A stretch of DNA of 20,465 bases from Phaeoceros laevis (GCA_049999765.1 JBNGIQ010006956.1:1-20465), one strand, 5' to 3'. Positions 1-8,376 are shown, counted from the first letter of the stretch. Numbers and translations are program-made. The notes: generated from the letters alone by a model not told the origin.

Positions 1-1739
1 GATCCCTCTCTCGGAGTGTTGTGCTGGAGGGTTGGGTGAAAGGAAGCGCTCTCTGCAACCAATTTCCCAGGTTTTGTCAGATGTCTCCCGGTCTAGGCAT
101 CACCAATATTTGGACCAACTTTGCATGCAGCATCCGCATGCCAGCCTAGGGGTTGTGGATGTGGTGCCTTATCCAGCCTTTTGTCCCACCACCCTGAGAC
201 GTTGGGAATGAAATCGTCCCGGACGTTCTCCAATCTGTCTTGATGGCTGCCACCGGGGTCTATAACAACGCGTCCCGTCGTTCTGCTTCTTACACTAGGG
301 GGACAAGCCATACCGGAGCAGCAATTCTAGCTTCGTGCACCAGAGCGGCCTGGACAGGATCCCATCCTTGAAGAAACAGCGCACGTTGACGGAAGTCCTT
401 AGCTGCTGCTATGACAAAGTTCTTCACGCACGCACGCTGCTGCGCACGCTGCTGCTGGTGAGCTTGATCTCCAGGTTGGATGCAGCATTGAAGCTCCTGC
501 TGCTGAGATTGATCACCCCTGGACAGCGGCGTTCCTTCACGAGCCAAGCTTGGATTTGTGGTCTTTTGAGCCGCTGAAACTCCCAACAAGGCAACCGAAG
601 ATTCTGCAAAGCCGTTCTCAAGAGGAAGCGCAACACCGTCCTGTAAAACAAGAAGCTTCATTAGGGTGGCATCACATTTGGTGTGCTATGACATCCCACT
701 TTGGAAAATGCAAAACCGTTGCAGGTTTGCAGTTTCGACCAGCACCGGGAACCTTTTGCTAGCCCCAATTGCTAGCTCGGATAGGGACATGTCTGATGAG
801 GCAGACTTGCAAGTTTACTACAGCAGCATATTGATCAAGGAGGCAAAGTATTCCACTCCTAACCAGGATTGAAGAAATCCTGGGACGATCCTGCTGTTGA
901 TAACCGCGTACCTTCATACACAGGCGGGCCACCAGCTAGTCAGAACCCCCGCAAATCCTCATTCATCGATTCAGCGAAATTAGAGATCACGTTGCAACTT
1001 CCAAAAGTTGGAGCTGGTGGGAGTCTTGGACTTGTAGGTGCCAACTTCTGTATTCGCTAATTGGGTAGGATTAAATTGGAGCATTGGAGCAGGGATGTGT
1101 AAGATTGTGGCCGGGCGGGCAATGGGAGCTGGTAGGCCAGATCCGGGCACCTGCTCCCACGTGCCACGCGATGATACCCGAGTGCCGTGGATATTCCGTG
1201 GAAAGTAATGAGCCGGTGCGGCAATGGGACCTGGTATTGTCTGGCCCAGCCCGGCATGTAGCAGGTTTCACCGGGTGGCGACCCCGTCACAAAAGCAACC
1301 TGGAAAACCATGTTATAAAGCGTGATATATTTTAAGTTTGTCACGGACGCGGACCGTGGCAAAAATCCGTGATTGCCAGCCGTGATAGATTTGGCTTTTT
1401 TTTAGTAGTGCTGGCACAGGTCTATACAGTCAGACCCTAGGCACATCTGAAACCATCCATGTATCAGCAATTGTATGTGGCTGTCTCAACATGTGAAAAT
1501 TTTCAGCTTAAAAAAACGAACGGGCATGTGGAAATCGGATTAGCAAATACCCATCACTCGCGCTGTGGCAAATTATAACATGATAAATCATATAACAACT
1601 TTTCATACATACATACATACAACATACATGATGTATGTGCATATATACATACAGGTACACAGAAATAATGACCGGATAGTTGCCTTTTCAGGACCTGTTG
1701 CGTTCTCATGTACAAGGGCAAAAACTGCTTTTCAGGTTG
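1..1739. other. Left flank with no recognisable gene
   Basis: I recognise no conserved domain here. Weak open frames exist. On plus, codons run open from base 2 to a stop at 209-211. Another plus frame is open from 570 to 872 (about 100 codons) and overlaps a frame at 869-1060. A Gln-rich minus frame covers 290-661. None shows a family motif, so they could be exons of a host gene, decayed transposon or chance. At 1080-1400 are short imperfect repeats, for example gcaatgggaNctggta near 1119 and 1221, and agcNgtgataNattt near 1318 and 1378. The missing integrase, reverse transcriptase and 3' LTR of copia element B would be expected here but are absent, so B was truncated at about 1748. Confidence 0.5.
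1604..1653. repeat. (ATAC)n microsatellite, imperfect
   Basis: A run of CATA/ATAC tetranucleotides (catacatacatacatac) is followed by a degenerate part that includes the palindromic acatgatgtatgt and further catatatacatac units. It lies roughly 100 bp beyond the point where protease-like coding of copia element B stops. Confidence 0.8.
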
Positions 1740-1747
1740 CATTGTTA

Positions 1748-2079
1748 TGTAGCCAGTAACTGGTGTGGAGCAACAGCCTCTCTCAGGGCAAGACCCTCCA
1801 TGGTCATTTCAAGAGTAAATAATGGAGGAGAGAGACGCTTGAGTGAGACAAGATTCTTTGCCATCTGAGGAACGTAAATGACATCTAACAATGTGATGGT
1901 CTTATCTTGTGCAGGTTGGAGGACGACTGTACCGGTGCCCTCTATACACAGCCCACTGTCATCACCTATGAGTACAAACTGTCCCTAAGGAGAAGGTGTA
2001 AAAGTGGCGAAGGCTGTGCGTGTATTGCAGACATGTGTTGTGGCACCTGAATCTAGATACCAAGCATGCCTATCTTTTG
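1748..2079 (-). pseudogene. Copia element B: aspartic protease fragment of gag-pol
   Basis: Reading from 2079 downward on minus, the frame encodes DRHAWYLDSGATTHVC, then QFVLIGDDSG and VIYVPQMAKNLVSLKRL. This matches the retropepsin region of copia pol. The equivalent stretch of element A is HAWYLDSGASSHIC, LLGDDHG and VLHVPAMVKNLISVYLL. The catalytic Asp-Ser-Gly codons are present (Asp at 2051-2053). One in-frame TAG (plus 1985-1987) interrupts it. Clear similarity ends near 1832 and the frame closes with TAA at 1745-1747. The fragment is separated from its own gag (8640-9704) by the insertion of element A. Integrase, reverse transcriptase, RNase H and the 3' LTR are missing. Confidence 0.88.
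2075..2079. repeat. Left target-site duplication of element A
   Basis: TTTTG here pairs with TTGTG at 8640-8644, with one mismatch. Five bases is the usual copia target duplication. Collapsing the two copies into one puts the gag frame of B directly in phase with its protease frame (…SSQ-DRHAW…, compare PQFRHAW in A). That independently supports these boundaries. Confidence 0.75.
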
Positions 2080-2333
2080 TAGTGAATTACCTACCTGCTT
2101 AGGTCATGGTAATAATAGGTAGATTACTTAGAATATATTAATTAGTTTAATACGAAACGGTATACACCATTTCGTATAGGTGTAGCGTTTAAGTAACGGT
2201 ACGACTGTTGACGGTTAGTTTCACGGGTGCGTGAAACGCCACACACACTCACGGCCTCAAGTGGCCACACGGTCATCGCGACCATAATCTTAATTCTTCT
2301 CTTGTTGCAAATACGATCCTACCTAGATCTGTA
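2080..2333 (+). repeat. 5' LTR of element A
   Basis: 254 bp, repeated at 8386-8639 with one difference. It begins TAGTGAATTACC and ends GATCTGTA, so the termini are TA...TA and not the usual TG...CA. The base before the start (G) and the base after the end (T) also match in both copies, so the edges could shift by one. The choice made here fits the 5-bp target duplication and the primer-binding site starting at 2334. An AT-rich stretch, gaatatattaatta (2131-2144), is a possible TATA region. Two inverted repeats follow: ATACGAAA/TTTCGTAT (2150-2157, 2170-2177) and GTTTCAC/GTGAAAC (2218-2224, 2231-2237). Confidence 0.93.
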
Positions 2334-2345
2334 TGGTATCAGAGC
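2334..2345 (+). promoter_or_regulatory. Primer-binding site, initiator tRNA-Met
   Basis: TGGTATCAGAGC directly abuts the 5' LTR. It is complementary to the 3' end of plant-type initiator tRNA-Met (GCTCTGATACCA), the usual primer for minus-strand DNA synthesis in plant copia elements. The start codon of ORF0 begins at the very next base. Confidence 0.93.
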
Positions 2346-2522
2346 ATGGACGCCGTTGCGCCATCTGACCACTGTGAATTCTGCACAGCCGGAAATTGCA
2401 TCTGGAGTTTTAGTCATGCTAAGTTTCGCAATTTCTTGAGTGCTTTCGCAGCAGCACTGGTCAGATCAGGCGTCATGGCTGATGCTCTACTTGCTGAGAC
2501 TGTCTGGCATTACTATCAATAG
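2346..2522 (+). CDS. ORF0 of element A: small Cys-containing leader protein
   Basis: 58-codon ORF whose ATG follows the primer-binding site with no gap and whose TAG ends five bases before the ORF1 ATG. It starts MDAVAPSDHCEFC and holds His9-Cys10-X2-Cys13-X4-Cys18, which could bind a metal. A helical Ala/Leu-rich stretch follows, and it ends MADALLAETVWHYYQ. Element B has a homologue at 11282-11102 in the same place: MDSAKSPSSACEVC at the start, CCIRSLSHEHFR against NCIWSFSHAKFR in the middle, and MAETFLAEAVNHYYS at the end, with a one-base frameshift. Conservation of both ends, the cysteines and the position argues that it is translated. I recognise no known family, so the function is unknown. 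Because it lies in the RNA leader, a nucleocapsid-like, packaging or translational-control role is conceivable but is only inference. Confidence 0.72.
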   Translation: MDAVAPSDHCEFCTAGNCIWSFSHAKFRNFLSAFAAALVRSGVMADALLAETVWHYYQ

Positions 2523-2527
2523 CCGTC

Positions 2528-3154
2528 ATGCCTAGACACAAGAATCGTCATGTCATCAGACCTCATGATCCCGTCCTTCAACCAAAACCTAGTGTAGAGG
2601 TCCTTGCACACAACCGTGCAATCATAGAAGGCGTAGCAGAACACCGTAGATTGATAGAGTACTTCTTGGCTAATGCACCTAAGCCTTCTCCCTCTGCACG
2701 TACAGGCTGTCCACAGGCATCGTCAGGTCCTAAAGAATCCTTAGTGCGTCATAAGCAAGAAGTACGTAGGAAATTAGCAAAAGCCGAACGCATCTCAAAT
2801 ACATCAGGTCAGAGACTTTCAAATAGAGGTTCACCTTTGTGTTTTGAGTGCGCTGCGCTGTACGATTCTTTTCCTTCACCGAGTGATCAACTCCTTGTTG
2901 AACTTTACAATCTCATCAAGTCTGTAGGCACACGCACAAGAGATCAGTTGCGGGACCTTACTGATAGAGTCATTGCAAATAGTCGTAGGCTAGAATACCT
3001 TGCAGAGCGCATTGAGTTCAGTGTTGCTGTACCACCAGTTCCTCTCCATAAACCTGTTCGCAGGTCAAGGCGAATGCGTGCACCACGCAAATCTTCAAAG
3101 AGGAATGGCTGCAGCAAGGACACACTTAACCCAGATGACTGGAATCTGCAGTAG
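2528..3154 (+). CDS. ORF1 of element A: basic coiled-coil protein upstream of gag
   Basis: 208 residues starting MPRHKNRH. Visible parts: a basic N-terminus; a Lys/Arg/Glu-rich helix around 70-90 (KQEVRRKLAKAERIS); a CFEC pair at 105-108; a probable coiled coil at about 119-164 (LYNLIK…RDQLRDLTDRVIANSRRLEYL); and a very basic tail at 175-195 (RRSRRMR, RKSSKR). Element B has a counterpart at 10738-10040 that also starts MPR and has RDQIEDINIRINHLTKDF in the same coil. Gag starts 36 bases downstream. The coil and basic patches suggest an oligomerising, nucleic-acid-binding protein, but no known domain is evident. Extra ORFs before gag are known from Ty3/gypsy Ogre elements, but I know of no standard copia equivalent. 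Confidence 0.75.
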   Translation: MPRHKNRHVIRPHDPVLQPKPSVEVLAHNRAIIEGVAEHRRLIEYFLANAPKPSPSARTGCPQASSGPKESLVRHKQEVRRKLAKAERISNTSGQRLSNRGSPLCFECAALYDSFPSPSDQLLVELYNLIKSVGTRTRDQLRDLTDRVIANSRRLEYLAERIEFSVAVPPVPLHKPVRRSRRMRAPRKSSKRNGCSKDTLNPDDWNLQ

Positions 3155-3190
3155 GTGGTGTGTTGACCTACTGAACTGACAGCCCCTTGA

Positions 3191-6100
3191 ATGTCACATC
3201 GGGGCCGAGGTTCTCATAACGCAAGAGGACGTGGTACTGGCCGAGGAAGAGGTGCTGGTAGAGGGATTGCTGATCTTCCCTTGCCTGAAGACCCTCTTGA
3301 TTTATCCGGTAATCAACCTCCACAAAATACAGGGCCACGTACACGTGCCCAGAACCTGCGCATACAACAGGCCACCAGGCAGGCCTTGCTAGCACATGCT
3401 ATAAGAGCAGCTTTGGCCCAACAGACTATTCACAACATGGCGACGGGTGCTGTTACCAATAACACCACTGTGAACAACATGAAGATCGATTTTAAGGAGA
3501 AGGACCGTTTTAGTGGCACACAGTATGATATTTGGGCTCTACGAGTGCAAACAATACTAAAGGAACATGACCTGTGGCCCGTTGTTACTGGAACTGAACT
3601 CAAACCTGTGGTTGGTACTGCTAATGCAACACAAGCAACAGTTGACGCATGGGTAAAGAGAGACTTACGTGCCTTAGGCATAATACAGTCAACCTTGGAT
3701 GGTTCGATGATGCATCACACACAGGATGCTGAAACCACCAAGGCGGTTCGGGACTCCCTGTCTCAGATCTATTGGGTAACAAATGGGTCCTCCATGGTAT
3801 GTGCTACAAGATCCTTCTACAACCTGAAAATGCGTGAACATGATTCAGTAGAACAGCACATAATCAAGTTTAGAACACTTCGTTCAAAGCTTACTTCTAG
3901 TGGTACCGCAACCACTGAAATGCAAGCAGCTGTGGCATTGCTTCTGTCATTACCAGATAGTTACAGAACATTTGTTAGCAACCACTCATCACACCTCAGA
4001 GCAATAGCCCAGGCTACACCTGCAGGACAGACTCCTGTCGTGGCATTGTCCGACACTATTGGGGCCCTCTTGGAGGAGGAGTCCACCAGACTTTCCAGCA
4101 GAGGCGGTACCTCCTCCCTGGGAGAGCCCTCAAATAGGGCCTTGTATGCAAACAAGGGCCCTAGGAGGCAGCCGTTTCGTCAGCCTGCACAAGGACAATA
4201 CACAAATTCAGGTGCTAATAGTGGTAACAAACGTAGGCCTAACACAGCTGCAACCGGAAAGAAGAAAGGCACATGTAATTGGTGCCTCATACCTGGGCAC
4301 TGGGAGTCCGAATGCCGGAAAAAGAAGGCCAATGAACCTCGACGTATAGCTCCACCAGAGAGCAATGTTGCAGTGCGCAAGTCACCCACTTTATTGGCTG
4401 TATACATGGTTTCAACACCTCAGTTTCGGCATGCTTGGTATCTGGACTCTGGTGCCTCTTCGCATATTTGTCACACTCAGTCTACTTTCTCCACCTATAG
4501 AAAGGTTCCCAGAGGGCAAATAGTGCTGTTAGGCGATGATCATGGTCTGCCTATTGTAGGTATAGGCTCAGTTCCTGTGGTACTCACCAGCGGTGCTGTC
4601 ATCGACTTAGTTGAAGTTTTACATGTTCCAGCAATGGTGAAGAACTTAATTTCAGTCTACCTTCTGGATACACAGCACATGCTGAGTACCTCATTCACTG
4701 GAGGAGAGTGTCATGTCACTGATCAGCAGTCGAATGGCAAGGTTGTAGCCATAGGGACACCTACACACAATCTCTATCAATTAGATATTCAGTATCAATT
4801 AGGCAGACCTGCTGCCAACCTTACACAAGCTCAAGCAGCAGAAACTGATACCATGTTATGGCATTGTCGACTGGGTCATGCAAACTTTGACAAACTCAAG
4901 GCAATGGCCAGCAGTCAAGTACTCTACCGGGAGAAATTTGAGATGAAGGCTGCAGATAAGCCATTCTGCGAGGCCTGTGTTTTCGGCAAACACCATCGGG
5001 CACCCTACACAGACAACAACCCTATGAAGGCCTCCAAGGTTCTTGAACTTGTTCACACGGATATCTGTGGACCAATGTCCACTGTGTCTTTTGGTGGTGC
5101 CCGTTACTTTCTCTCATTCATTGACGACTGGAGTCGTTACATTATGGTATACCTGATTCACAGGAAAAGTCAGGCCCTGGCATGCTTTGAGGAATATCTA
5201 ACCTATGCAGAACGCCATACGGGAGGGTTACTGAAAATACTGCGAAGTGATGGTGGGGGTGAATATACCTCTGACGCTTTTGTTGCCTTCTGCAAGCTCC
5301 ATGGGATTGCTCGCCAGATGACTACCCCTTATACTTCCTCTCAGAATCCCATATCAGAAATCAGCAACCGGCATATTCAAGAACAAGCCAAGTCTATGCT
5401 TAAACAGGCTAATCTCTCTCGTGGCTATTGGGCTGAGGCAGTTTCTACTGCAGCCTACATTCGCAACAGGTTACCCACAAGTGTTTTTCCTGATGCAACT
5501 CCATATGAAAGATGGACAACCTATAAGCCGCGTATCAATCATCTTCGGATATTTGGCTCACCTGCGTATGCACACTTATCCGAAGACCAGAGGGTAAAGC
5601 TGGATTATAAAGCGCGGAAGTTTGTTTTTGTAGGCTATACTGAAGGGATCAAAGGCTATAAACTGTTCGACCCTGATACTCGGGCTGTCACCCACTCTCG
5701 TAGCGTCATCTTTAATGAACAACTATTGCTGACACCTCCCACTGTACCTATGCAAACAGTCGTGGCGGAAGCACCTTCTGACCTTGATCCCGATGCTGCA
5801 CCATATGAACCTGAGAACTCAGCGGTCGTTCCGGCTTCTTCAGCAGCTATTCCAGCTCCGACAGTTCCTCCAGTAGGACCTGCAGTCACACCCGCAGGTG
5901 TAAGTATCTTTCCAGAGGATGATGGGGTCCCTGGAACAGTTGCACATGATGCACATTCTGATGTACATTCAGATACGCACGAAGACCACCTGGATGCTGA
6001 AGATGCTATTATTGACAGTGAACAGTCAGTACCCATTGATGATACAAGTGATGCACCACCTGATGACCCAGCTCTTCCTCGACGAAGTGCTCGTCATCAC

Positions 6101-7774
6101 ACAGCCTCACCTGAGGAATGGATCAATAAGCCTTTAACATATTCCTCGTTTCTAGTTCAGGAGGACAGCGCCCCTGACAGTCTCGGTGAACCGCTTTCCT
6201 ACAAAGAAGCCATCAACTCATCAGAGGCAGCCAAGTGGAAACCAGCTATAGATTCTGAGTATCAATCTTTGCTGGATAATGGCACTTGGACATTAGAGGA
6301 TATGCCTCCTGGCAGGAAGCCTGTTACGTGTAAATGGGTCTTTAAAAAGAAACTTGCAGCAGATGGGAGTATAGCCAGGTATAAAGCCAGACTGGTGGCT
6401 AAAGGCTATAGTCAGGTCGAAGGCATTGACTATACCGAGACCTTCTCTCCTGTTGTTCGTATGAATTCAGTACGTACCCTATTTGCCATAGCTGCACAGA
6501 GGGACTACGCCATGGAGCATATGGACGTAAAGACTGCATTCCTGAATGGCACATTGAAAGAAACAATATACATGTGTCAGCCAGAAGGTTTTGTGAATCC
6601 AAAACATCCTAACAAAGTATGCAAGTTGGTAAAGACTATTTATGGCTTAAAACAGTCACCACGTGCGTGGTATGAACGGATTGACACTTTCCTGAAGAAG
6701 GCTGGGTTTCTTCAGAGTGAAGCTGATTCAAACGTCTATAAGCTAGAAGACAGCAGTGGAATCGTGTACCTGGCCTTATATGTGGATGATGCAATCCTCA
6801 TTTCAAGTCATCCAAACCTGATGGCCAAGGTGAAATCCATCCTTACCTCTGAATTCTCGATGACAGATTTGGGCAAGCTCACCTGGTTTCTCGGCATCGA
6901 GATCATTCAGAATTTTGCTACACATTCTGTGTTGATACATCAAGCACAATATATTAGCCGTATACTTGCACGATTCAGGATGACGGAGTGTAAGCCAGCT
7001 CCTACACCTATGGCATTAGGTGAGAAGCTAAGTAAGGCACAGTCTCCACAGACAGAAGCAGAACGGGTACAAATGGAGGCTGTGCCATACCGACCAGCAG
7101 TAAGCTCGCTAATCTACTGCAGAAATTGTACGCGTCCAGACTTATCTCATTCAGTAGGAGTGACTTCACAATTCCTTACCTGTTATGGCACACAACATTG
7201 GACGGCAGTACAGAGAGTATTTCGCTATCTTAAGGGAACTCCAAAACTTGGACTGCTGTATAAGAAGAGGCCAGAAAACTTACTGCTTCTGACCTGTTTC
7301 TGTGATGTTGACTGGGCCAGCGATAGTGACACAAGACGTTCTATATCAGCCAACTGCCTCCTGCTTGGCTCTTCCGAGTGGGATGCCACAGTAATTTCCT
7401 GGTACAGTAAGAAACAAGCTGTTGTTGCTTTGTCATCCACTGAAGCTGAGTATGCTGCCACAGCCACTGCATCACAAGAGATTGTTTACACAAGGGAATT
7501 GTTAGAGTCATTAGGAGCAGCTCAACAGGCACCCACACTAATGCTATGCGACAACCAGTCCGCCATAGCATTAGCTCAGAACCCTATCATGCATGCTAGA
7601 ACTAAACATATCGAGATTAAACACCATTTTATAAGACAGGTGATAGGGAATGGTCAGGCAGATTTACAGTATGTGCCGACTAACAACAATGTGGCTGACA
7701 TCCTCACGAAGGCATTAACAAAGGACAAGCATGACAAATTCTGCAAGTCTATGGGGCTCGTGGAGAGCCCGTAG
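3191..7774 (+). CDS. gag-pol: gag-pol polyprotein of copia element A
   Basis: One uninterrupted frame of 1527 residues encodes capsid and all enzymes for reverse transcription and integration. Residues 1-27 form an RG-rich, RGG-box-like start (MSHRGRGSHNARGRGTGRGR). The gag core runs from about 97 (KIDFKEKDRFSG). The zinc knuckle is C362-X2-C365-X4-H370-X4-C375. The protease has Asp419 in LDSGA. The GAG-pre-integrase/HHCC region lies at about 558-596 (WHCRLGH, FCEAC). The integrase DD35E triad is D624, D687, E723. Reverse transcriptase has Asp1112 (MDVKTAFLNG) and YVDD with D1199/D1200. RNase H starts near 1372 (CDVDWA), with TEAEY and CDNQSA, and the tail is QYVPTNNNVADILTKAL. The usual integrase motif QNG-(V/I)-AER reads QNPISEI here, but the catalytic Glu is kept. 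No gag/pol frameshift is needed, as in most plant copia elements. The ATG at 3191 is chosen because element C starts gag with the same MSHRG. Confidence 0.97.
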   Translation: MSHRGRGSHNARGRGTGRGRGAGRGIADLPLPEDPLDLSGNQPPQNTGPRTRAQNLRIQQATRQALLAHAIRAALAQQTIHNMATGAVTNNTTVNNMKIDFKEKDRFSGTQYDIWALRVQTILKEHDLWPVVTGTELKPVVGTANATQATVDAWVKRDLRALGIIQSTLDGSMMHHTQDAETTKAVRDSLSQIYWVTNGSSMVCATRSFYNLKMREHDSVEQHIIKFRTLRSKLTSSGTATTEMQAAVALLLSLPDSYRTFVSNHSSHLRAIAQATPAGQTPVVALSDTIGALLEEESTRLSSRGGTSSLGEPSNRALYANKGPRRQPFRQPAQGQYTNSGANSGNKRRPNTAATGKKKGTCNWCLIPGHWESECRKKKANEPRRIAPPESNVAVRKSPTLLAVYMVSTPQFRHAWYLDSGASSHICHTQSTFSTYRKVPRGQIVLLGDDHGLPIVGIGSVPVVLTSGAVIDLVEVLHVPAMVKNLISVYLLDTQHMLSTSFTGGECHVTDQQSNGKVVAIGTPTHNLYQLDIQYQLGRPAANLTQAQAAETDTMLWHCRLGHANFDKLKAMASSQVLYREKFEMKAADKPFCEACVFGKHHRAPYTDNNPMKASKVLELVHTDICGPMSTVSFGGARYFLSFIDDWSRYIMVYLIHRKSQALACFEEYLTYAERHTGGLLKILRSDGGGEYTSDAFVAFCKLHGIARQMTTPYTSSQNPISEISNRHIQEQAKSMLKQANLSRGYWAEAVSTAAYIRNRLPTSVFPDATPYERWTTYKPRINHLRIFGSPAYAHLSEDQRVKLDYKARKFVFVGYTEGIKGYKLFDPDTRAVTHSRSVIFNEQLLLTPPTVPMQTVVAEAPSDLDPDAAPYEPENSAVVPASSAAIPAPTVPPVGPAVTPAGVSIFPEDDGVPGTVAHDAHSDVHSDTHEDHLDAEDAIIDSEQSVPIDDTSDAPPDDPALPRRSARHHTASPEEWINKPLTYSSFLVQEDSAPDSLGEPLSYKEAINSSEAAKWKPAIDSEYQSLLDNGTWTLEDMPPGRKPVTCKWVFKKKLAADGSIARYKARLVAKGYSQVEGIDYTETFSPVVRMNSVRTLFAIAAQRDYAMEHMDVKTAFLNGTLKETIYMCQPEGFVNPKHPNKVCKLVKTIYGLKQSPRAWYERIDTFLKKAGFLQSEADSNVYKLEDSSGIVYLALYVDDAILISSHPNLMAKVKSILTSEFSMTDLGKLTWFLGIEIIQNFATHSVLIHQAQYISRILARFRMTECKPAPTPMALGEKLSKAQSPQTEAERVQMEAVPYRPAVSSLIYCRNCTRPDLSHSVGVTSQFLTCYGTQHWTAVQRVFRYLKGTPKLGLLYKKRPENLLLLTCFCDVDWASDSDTRRSISANCLLLGSSEWDATVISWYSKKQAVVALSSTEAEYAATATASQEIVYTRELLESLGAAQQAPTLMLCDNQSAIALAQNPIMHARTKHIEIKHHFIRQVIGNGQADLQYVPTNNNVADILTKALTKDKHDKFCKSMGLVESP

Positions 7775-7903
7775 TGTTTTCCTGCACCCACTGACAGATA
7801 GGGAGTATGCAAAAGCCTTCGTCCAGGTCGTCATTACTTGAATCGTCGAGTTGGCATCACTGTGGTACATCTGTACCATGGCTCTGCACACCCAAGCAAG
7901 AGG

Positions 7904-8278
7904 TCAGTAGGAGCTTTCTGCCAGCCAAGTATAACACAGCCAGTGGACTGCGCAAGCACAAAGGGTTTTATGAAGCTCACCATATCTGATGATAAGTCTT
8001 CTATCCTCTGAGATGTCGGATCCTGCGAACATGAACCGGTCCATACAGTTGGGCAACATCCGGTATGGCGCATCAGGAGCGAGTCTGGGGAAACCCTGCA
8101 TCAGCCTCCAGCGGGCATGAGCAGCTTCCAGTTCTACTTCCGCTGTGTGCAGCCTGGCAAACTCGGCGTAGACGGAGTGAGACCGGCGGCGGCGAACAGC
8201 AGCAGCGAGGACTGCGAGCACGAGGAGGATGGCCAGCAACAGCAACACTTCAGACTCCAAACCTGGCAGCATCTCCAT
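7904..8278 (-). CDS. Antisense ORF with N-terminal membrane segment, between pol and 3' LTR of A
   Basis: 124-codon frame opposite to gag-pol. It starts MEMLPGLESE, then has a strongly hydrophobic stretch at about 11-28 (VLLLLAILLVLAVLAAAV) followed by RRRR at 29-32, the layout of a signal anchor. The rest (YAEFARLHTAEVELEAAHAR, then a region ending SDISEDRR) looks like ordinary soluble coding sequence. The segment is more GC-rich than gag-pol. After about codon 95 the frame turns Cys/Trp-rich and may no longer be true coding; an ATATGGTGAGC at the same point resembles a splice donor. It could be a captured host exon, an antisense regulatory ORF of the kind reported in some plant LTR elements, or chance. 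A faint likeness to the N-termini of Harbinger-type transposases is too weak to use. Confidence 0.42.
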   Translation of the reverse strand: MEMLPGLESEVLLLLAILLVLAVLAAAVRRRRSHSVYAEFARLHTAEVELEAAHARWRLMQGFPRLAPDAPYRMLPNCMDRFMFAGSDISEDRRLIIRYGELHKTLCACAVHWLCYTWLAESSY

Positions 8279-8376
8279 CGGGGCGTAGCAACACCGGCAG
8301 CGGGACTGACCAAGCGTAAGTGTCGAAGCCGGAATTGCGAAGTTCGCGCGGCGGCTACATGCAACCGAATCTGCCT

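Noticed and set aside
290-661. 123-codon minus ORF
   Set aside because: Gln-rich because of a CTG-rich plus strand (420-510); no domain, and other frames in the same place are equally open.
1057-1362. 101-codon minus ORF and overlapping plus ORF 1084-1335
   Set aside because: Both strands open over the same GC-rich, internally repeated stretch; no motif on either.
1604-1653. CRISPR-like short repeats
   Set aside because: Simple tetranucleotide microsatellite without spacers; the window is eukaryotic.
2227-2439. 70-codon plus ORF starting in the 5' LTR
   Set aside because: The same start recurs in the 3' LTR with a different tail, and it crosses the primer-binding site and ORF0 in another frame; LTR sequence, not a gene.
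5656-6036. 126-codon minus ORF
   Set aside because: Lies opposite the low-complexity linker between integrase and RT in the intact gag-pol of element A; Ser/Gly/Ala composition mirrors the plus codons.
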